From Desulfobacterales bacterium (lineage in GTDB: Bacteria; Desulfobacterota; DSM-4660; Desulfatiglandales; B25-G16): a stretch of 9,565 bases of DNA. Positions 6,510-9,565 of the stretch are shown in pieces (the stretch's first letter is position 1; every line of letters starts with the position of its first letter). The stretch spans positions 1 to 9,565 of the forward strand of contig JABXJY010000085.1 of assembly GCA_013375385.1 (NCBI GenBank), written 5' to 3'. The notes under the pieces are model-generated. The model was not told where the DNA came from, made no database searches, and saw only the letters and a program-made list of their open reading frames with translations. A program made the position numbers and the translations under genes.

Positions 6510-6539
6510 TTGTATCCCCTTTGAAAGTTGTGCTTAAAT
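6510..6539 (+). promoter_or_regulatory. Weak candidate promoter for the ParB-like/SPL-like unit
   Basis: TTGTAT (6510-6515) and TTAAAT (6534-6539) are separated by 18 bases on the plus strand, about 45 bases before the ATG at 6585. Both hexamers are imperfect (about four of six each). The 170-bp divergent gap must hold a plus-strand promoter, and this is the best pair I see. Confidence 0.22.
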
Positions 6540-6584
6540 GTGACCCGTTGAGGTAGGGAGAGATCTTTTTTACAGGTGATAATA

Positions 6585-7571
6585 ATGAAAAGAAAACCAT
6601 TACAAGGCAGCCCATTACGGGTAGATATTTCAGATATTGATTTGAACCCAGGCCCATTCTGTATGAGCTTTAGTTTTGATCTGGAACCATTGAAGGCCTC
6701 AATAGACAGATTTGGTGTTCTCAATCCCCCGTATCTGCTTAGGAACTCAGATAGCCACTTTACGGTGGTTGTCGGATATCGAAGATTGCTGGCCGTAAGG
6801 GAGTTGGGCTGGTCAGATACAGTGTGCCAGATCCTACCAGATGATTTTCCTCCCTTTGAGGCATTGCTGCTTAATTTACAGGATAACCTCGTTCATCGCC
6901 GCCTGAATAGTGTTGAAAAAGGGATGGTTTTAAAAAGGTTAACCCGTTTCCTTGAAAAGGAAGAAGTATTAGCCAATTTCGTGCCCATTCTCGGAATCCC
7001 TTCAAACAGACAAACGTTAGAACAATTCTTAGGTTTAGAGGAGCTAGAAGAGGCAATAAGGATTTCTGTGGCCATGGAAAGGTTATCACCGAGGGTAGCC
7101 GCCTTGATGGGGAGTCTTGGTAGAGATGATCGGCTCAGGATGAATGATCTATTTACGTCCTTAAAATGGAGCTTCAATCAACAGTGGGAAGCTGCCCAGT
7201 GGATCGTAGAAATTGCCAGCAGGGAAGGGCGCTCAGCAAAAGATGTTATCGATGAAGGGGAGATTGTGGGGGTCTTAGACAATGAAAGAGTAAATAATCC
7301 CCAGAAGGTGAAGTCAATAGTCAAGATCCTGAGAGCCAGGCGATTTCCATCCCTTGTGGAGGCTGAAAAATTGTTCAAAAAAGGTCTTTCTGGTCTTTCT
7401 CTTCCTTCAGGGGTTAATATAATTCCCGCACCTTCTTTTGAGGGGATTGACTACAAGCTTGAAATAGTCTTTACAAAAGGCGGAGAGCTGAAAGAGAAGG
7501 TAGCAGAATTATCGCATTTATCTGGGTTAGAAAAGGTCACCGAGTTTTGGAAAGGTACAGAGCACAGATGA
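6585..7571 (+). CDS. ParB-N-domain-like protein, paired with SPL-like radical SAM protein
   Basis: 328 residues, soluble. The first ~110 residues resemble the ParB/Spo0J N-terminal domain: IDLNP near 18-22, a LxxSIxxFGVLNPP segment (36-49), VVGYRRLLAV (62-71) at the place of the ParB GERRLRA motif, and LQDNLVHRRLNSVE (98-111) at the place of ENxxRxxLNPxE. A weaker helix-turn-helix-like stretch follows (about 125-155). The rest (160-328) is mostly helical and I do not recognise it. Glu is replaced by Tyr in the GERR box, so it is not a standard chromosome-partitioning ParB, and no ParA is adjacent. The start is taken at the ATG at 6585, because AGGTGA lies 5-6 bases before it; an upstream GTG at 6576 overlaps that same ribosome site. 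The stop overlaps the next gene by ATGA, so the two products are translationally coupled. Function unknown. Confidence 0.7.
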   Translation: MKRKPLQGSPLRVDISDIDLNPGPFCMSFSFDLEPLKASIDRFGVLNPPYLLRNSDSHFTVVVGYRRLLAVRELGWSDTVCQILPDDFPPFEALLLNLQDNLVHRRLNSVEKGMVLKRLTRFLEKEEVLANFVPILGIPSNRQTLEQFLGLEELEEAIRISVAMERLSPRVAALMGSLGRDDRLRMNDLFTSLKWSFNQQWEAAQWIVEIASREGRSAKDVIDEGEIVGVLDNERVNNPQKVKSIVKILRARRFPSLVEAEKLFKKGLSGLSLPSGVNIIPAPSFEGIDYKLEIVFTKGGELKEKVAELSHLSGLEKVTEFWKGTEHR

Positions 7572-8662
7572 AGGGATTCAGAATCAGGCGAATCTTAATT
7601 GAAAGGGGGGCTGAAAGTGACTCCCTTACAAAAAGGGTACTTGATGAGTTACCGAATGCGCCGAGAGAGCATGTTGAACCATATGAATTGGCCCCATGCG
7701 AGAATATTGAAGAGATGGACAAGGAATCGCTCAGGATCATTCACTTTAAGGGAGAATTTCTCAAGCCATGCCCCGGTACGAAGCGATACATCTGCTGTGG
7801 TTACAAGATCTTAAATGTGGGTAGTAACTGTCCACTGGACTGTAGCTACTGCTATCTTCAATCATATGTTAATCAGCCATCATTGAGAATATTCAGTAAC
7901 CTACAAGAAAATCTTGATGTTATAGGTGATATTATTGATAGCTCCCCTGACAGGATATTCAGGATTGGCACCGGAGAGTTCACCGATAGCCTCTCCCTTG
8001 ATTTTCTTACAGGGTGGACGGATTTCCTACTCCCTTTCTTTTCCCGCAGGAAGAACTGCGTCCTGGAGCTAAAGACAAAGACCTCTTCTATCAAAAGTCT
8101 CATTGCAAGCAGGTACAGAAAAGCGATAGTTGTTGCATGGTCATTAAATACCCCTCGTATAATTGCCAATGAAGAGCACAAGACCGCGACTCTGAAGAGG
8201 AGAATTCTTGCTGCACAAGAATGCCAGAAAGCCGGATTTTTCCTGGGCTTTCATTTTGATCCTCTCCTATACTATCCAGGATGGGAAGCTGGATACGAAC
8301 AGACAGTCCAGCTTTTAGAGCGGTACATTGCCCCGGAGTCTGTTATTTGGATAAGCCTGGGCTCCTTTAGATATATGCCAAGTCTCAAACGGGCTATCAA
8401 GAGACGATTTCCGGGCACTAATATCTTTGATGGTGAATTTGTCGCCGGCTTAGATGGAAAATTCCGATATTTCAAGCCCATCAGGGTAGAAATGTATGGT
8501 AAGCTATCGGAACGATTAGATAAATGGCATCACGATTTAGGCCTGTATCTGTGTATGGAAAGCGACGATGTCTGGAGACAATCTCTGGGGTGGTCCCCAG
8601 AGAACTCTGAGAACCTGTGCAGTTACCTTGACAGCAGGGTCAGAAAGCTGATGGGTGATTAG
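7568..8662 (+). CDS. Spore photoproduct lyase (SPL)-like radical SAM protein, non-canonical
   Basis: 364 residues, similar in length to SplB (342). Seen: the radical-SAM cluster motif C88-PLD-C92-SY-C95-YLQ (C-x3-C-x2-C), and further SplB-like segments: KTKTSSIKSL near 175, AWSLNTPRII near 192, and GWEAGYEQ near 240, matching SplB GWEEGYRH. Extra cysteines Cys68 and Cys76-Cys77 precede the cluster. The residue matching the SplB hydrogen-donor cysteine (B. subtilis Cys141, in ASCTSD) is Glu137 in RIGTGEFTDS (132-141), so this is unlikely to perform the classical spore photoproduct repair in the known way. It belongs to an SPL-like branch seen in non-sporulating bacteria. The ATG at 7568 overlaps the ParB-like stop (ATGA); a TTG at 7547 in the same frame is less likely. 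The substrate may be nucleic acid, given the neighbour, but this is inference. Confidence 0.82.
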   Translation: MKGFRIRRILIERGAESDSLTKRVLDELPNAPREHVEPYELAPCENIEEMDKESLRIIHFKGEFLKPCPGTKRYICCGYKILNVGSNCPLDCSYCYLQSYVNQPSLRIFSNLQENLDVIGDIIDSSPDRIFRIGTGEFTDSLSLDFLTGWTDFLLPFFSRRKNCVLELKTKTSSIKSLIASRYRKAIVVAWSLNTPRIIANEEHKTATLKRRILAAQECQKAGFFLGFHFDPLLYYPGWEAGYEQTVQLLERYIAPESVIWISLGSFRYMPSLKRAIKRRFPGTNIFDGEFVAGLDGKFRYFKPIRVEMYGKLSERLDKWHHDLGLYLCMESDDVWRQSLGWSPENSENLCSYLDSRVRKLMGD

Positions 8663-8777
8663 ATTAAATCAAATATATTGTTATCCATTTGTAAATATGG
8701 TAGAAGCAACTCGGTTATTTGGGAGCGTTAAGGTATAACTTGCATCTTTAGTGATAACAGTTAAGAAAGGAGGGACT

Positions 8778-9503
8778 ATGGAGCTTAAGAAAATAGGCGT
8801 TGTTGGGGCAGGAGCAATGGGGAATGGTATTGCTCAGGTAGCGGCCCAGATAGGCTGCGATGTTGTGATGAGAGATGTTGAGATGAGGTTTGTAGAAGGA
8901 GGCATGAAGAAGATAGAGGGTTTTCTTGGCAGAAGCGTAGAAAAGGGGAAGATGGATAGCAAGGAAAAAGACGCCATTATTGGCCGCATAAAGCCTACCA
9001 CGGATATGGCCGATTTGAAGGACGCTGACTTTCTTATAGAGGCCGTCTTTGAAGATTTGGATGTCAAAAAGAAGGTTTTTAAGGAATTAGATGAATTGTG
9101 CAGGCCTGATGTTATCCTGGCTACCAATACATCATCAATGTCTATTACAGAGATAGGAGCGAGCACTAAGAGACCTGATAAGGTCTGCGGGATGCATTTC
9201 TTTAATCCTGTTCCCCTCATGAGACTGGTGGAAGTAATCAGGGGGTATTCAACGAGTGACGAGACTATACAGACTACTACCCAATTAGCACAGAAAATGG
9301 GAAAGGTGACCGTGGAAGTGAAGAAGGATTCACCCGGTTTCATAGTCAACAGGATATTGATGCCTCATTTTCTTGAGGCTGTCAAGATTGTGGAGGAAGG
9401 TATTGCCTCTATTGAGGATGTGGACAAGGCAGTCAAAAATGGTCTCAATTATCCCATGGGACCATTTGAATTGATGGACTTGACAGGTTGTTACCACCGA
9501 TAA
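8778..9503 (+). CDS. hbd: 3-hydroxybutyryl-CoA dehydrogenase, C-terminally truncated
   Basis: NAD(P)-dependent enzyme that interconverts 3-hydroxybutyryl-CoA and acetoacetyl-CoA in beta-oxidation or butyrate metabolism. 241 residues against the usual 280-290. Seen: the dinucleotide motif GAGAMGNGIA (10-19), EAVFED (89-94), TNTSS (117-121) with the catalytic Ser, GMHFFNPVP (139-147) with the catalytic His141, Glu153, SPGFIVNR (186-193) with Asn192, and MGPFELMDLTG (225-235). After that Gly the family sequence stops abruptly; the last four codons and the TAA are foreign, so 45-50 residues of the C-terminal dimerisation domain are lost. The product is probably inactive or unstable. The start is the ATG at 8778, with AGGAGG four to five bases upstream; an in-frame GTG at 8751 lacks a ribosome site. 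It stands 115 bp after the SPL-like gene and probably has its own promoter, though only an AT-rich stretch with a TATAAC at 8734 is seen. Confidence 0.85.
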   Translation: MELKKIGVVGAGAMGNGIAQVAAQIGCDVVMRDVEMRFVEGGMKKIEGFLGRSVEKGKMDSKEKDAIIGRIKPTTDMADLKDADFLIEAVFEDLDVKKKVFKELDELCRPDVILATNTSSMSITEIGASTKRPDKVCGMHFFNPVPLMRLVEVIRGYSTSDETIQTTTQLAQKMGKVTVEVKKDSPGFIVNRILMPHFLEAVKIVEEGIASIEDVDKAVKNGLNYPMGPFELMDLTGCYHR

Positions 9504-9539
9504 AGTTTGCCCCCTTTTCACCGACATTGTTTTCCCCCC
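9495..9539 (+). repeat. Two direct repeats at the insertion-sequence end
   Basis: Copies starting at 9495 and 9519 share CACCGA-A--GTTT-CCCCC, with about 16 of 20 positions identical and a 24-base period. Multiple short terminal repeats of this kind are transposase-binding sites in IS21-type elements. They have no counterpart in hbd. Confidence 0.55.
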
Positions 9540-9549
9540 GGAGGGCATA

Positions 9550-9565
9550 ATGCTGGTGGTAGAGG
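9550..9565 (+). CDS. istA: Start of a putative IstA-like transposase (five codons in window)
   Basis: ATG at 9550 with GGAGG (9540-9544) five bases upstream, reading Met-Leu-Val-Val-Glu and then leaving the window. The call rests on the good ribosome site, on its position just inside the repeated insertion-sequence end, and on similarity of these first residues to IstA openings. Too short for any domain evidence; a passenger gene or an unrelated ORF cannot be excluded. Confidence 0.35.

Larger units (their letters stand above)
9489..9565 (+). mobile_element. Putative left end of an IS21-family insertion sequence inserted in hbd
   Basis: Hbd similarity ends at 9488, and the next bases begin TGTTACCACCGA. 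IS21-family ends begin with 5'-TG and often carry several terminal repeats bound by the transposase IstA. Here two direct repeats (9495-9539) are followed by a GGAGG ribosome site and an ATG opening Met-Leu-Val-Val-Glu, a typical opening of IstA-like proteins. The other end, the target duplication and almost the whole transposase lie beyond the window, so the family call is an inference. Confidence 0.5.

Noticed and set aside
7547..7567. TTG start adding seven residues to the SPL-like protein.
   Set aside because: The ATG at 7568 forms a standard ATGA overlap with the upstream stop; the TTG has no clear ribosome site.
1..9565. CRISPR array, tRNA or rRNA genes.
   Set aside because: No regularly spaced repeat-spacer pattern, and no tRNA or rRNA signature noticed on reading; small RNAs cannot be excluded without covariance searches.

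Overview
The window looks like a piece of an anaerobic, organic-acid-metabolising bacterial chromosome. The gene content suits a non-sporulating Desulfobacterota (Deltaproteobacteria) relative: free-standing acyl-CoA enzymes, a small 2[4Fe-4S] ferredoxin, a succinate:quinone oxidoreductase, and a ParB-like/SPL-like pair. No rRNA or single-copy marker is present, so this taxonomic guess is an inference.

Layout. (1) Positions 1-1497, minus strand: the membrane cytochrome b subunit of succinate dehydrogenase/fumarate reductase, followed by the N-terminal 235 codons of its flavoprotein, which runs off the left edge. (2) 1498-1782: a non-coding gap with degenerate direct and inverted repeats. (3) 1783-6403, minus strand: a compact five-gene operon in transcription order sucC-like, sucD-like, citE-like lyase, ferredoxin, MmgE/PrpD-family enzyme. 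Gaps are 9-27 bp, and a plausible promoter with an overlapping inverted repeat lies in front. (4) 6585-8662, plus strand: a divergent two-gene unit, a ParB-like protein overlapping by ATGA a spore-photoproduct-lyase-like radical SAM protein. (5) 8778-9503, plus strand: a 3-hydroxybutyryl-CoA dehydrogenase whose C-terminus is cut off where an IS21-like insertion sequence appears to begin (about 9489). The putative istA start codon is at 9550, just before the right edge.

How the genes may work together. The five-gene operon contains the three activities needed to convert a branched or hydroxy di-/tricarboxylic acid into central metabolites: a (de)hydratase-, decarboxylase- or epimerase-like MmgE/PrpD enzyme, an ATP-dependent CoA ligase (SucCD-like), and a Mg-dependent CoA-ester C-C lyase (CitE-like) that would release acetyl-CoA plus a 2-oxoacid. 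The ferredoxin could take electrons from oxidation of that 2-oxoacid. The SucCD-like pair does not carry the standard SucCD signatures. It has motifs resembling ATP-citrate lyase/citryl-CoA synthetase, so a housekeeping TCA role should not be assumed. The exact substrate (citramalate/itaconate/mesaconate, citrate, 2-methylcitrate or malate) cannot be read from the sequence.

The most unusual items are this five-gene cassette, the cytochrome b subunit that looks like an SdhC-SdhD fusion joined by an extra transmembrane helix, the SPL-like protein that lacks the catalytic cysteine of true spore photoproduct lyase and is coupled to a ParB-like protein, and the insertion-sequence junction in the dehydrogenase gene.
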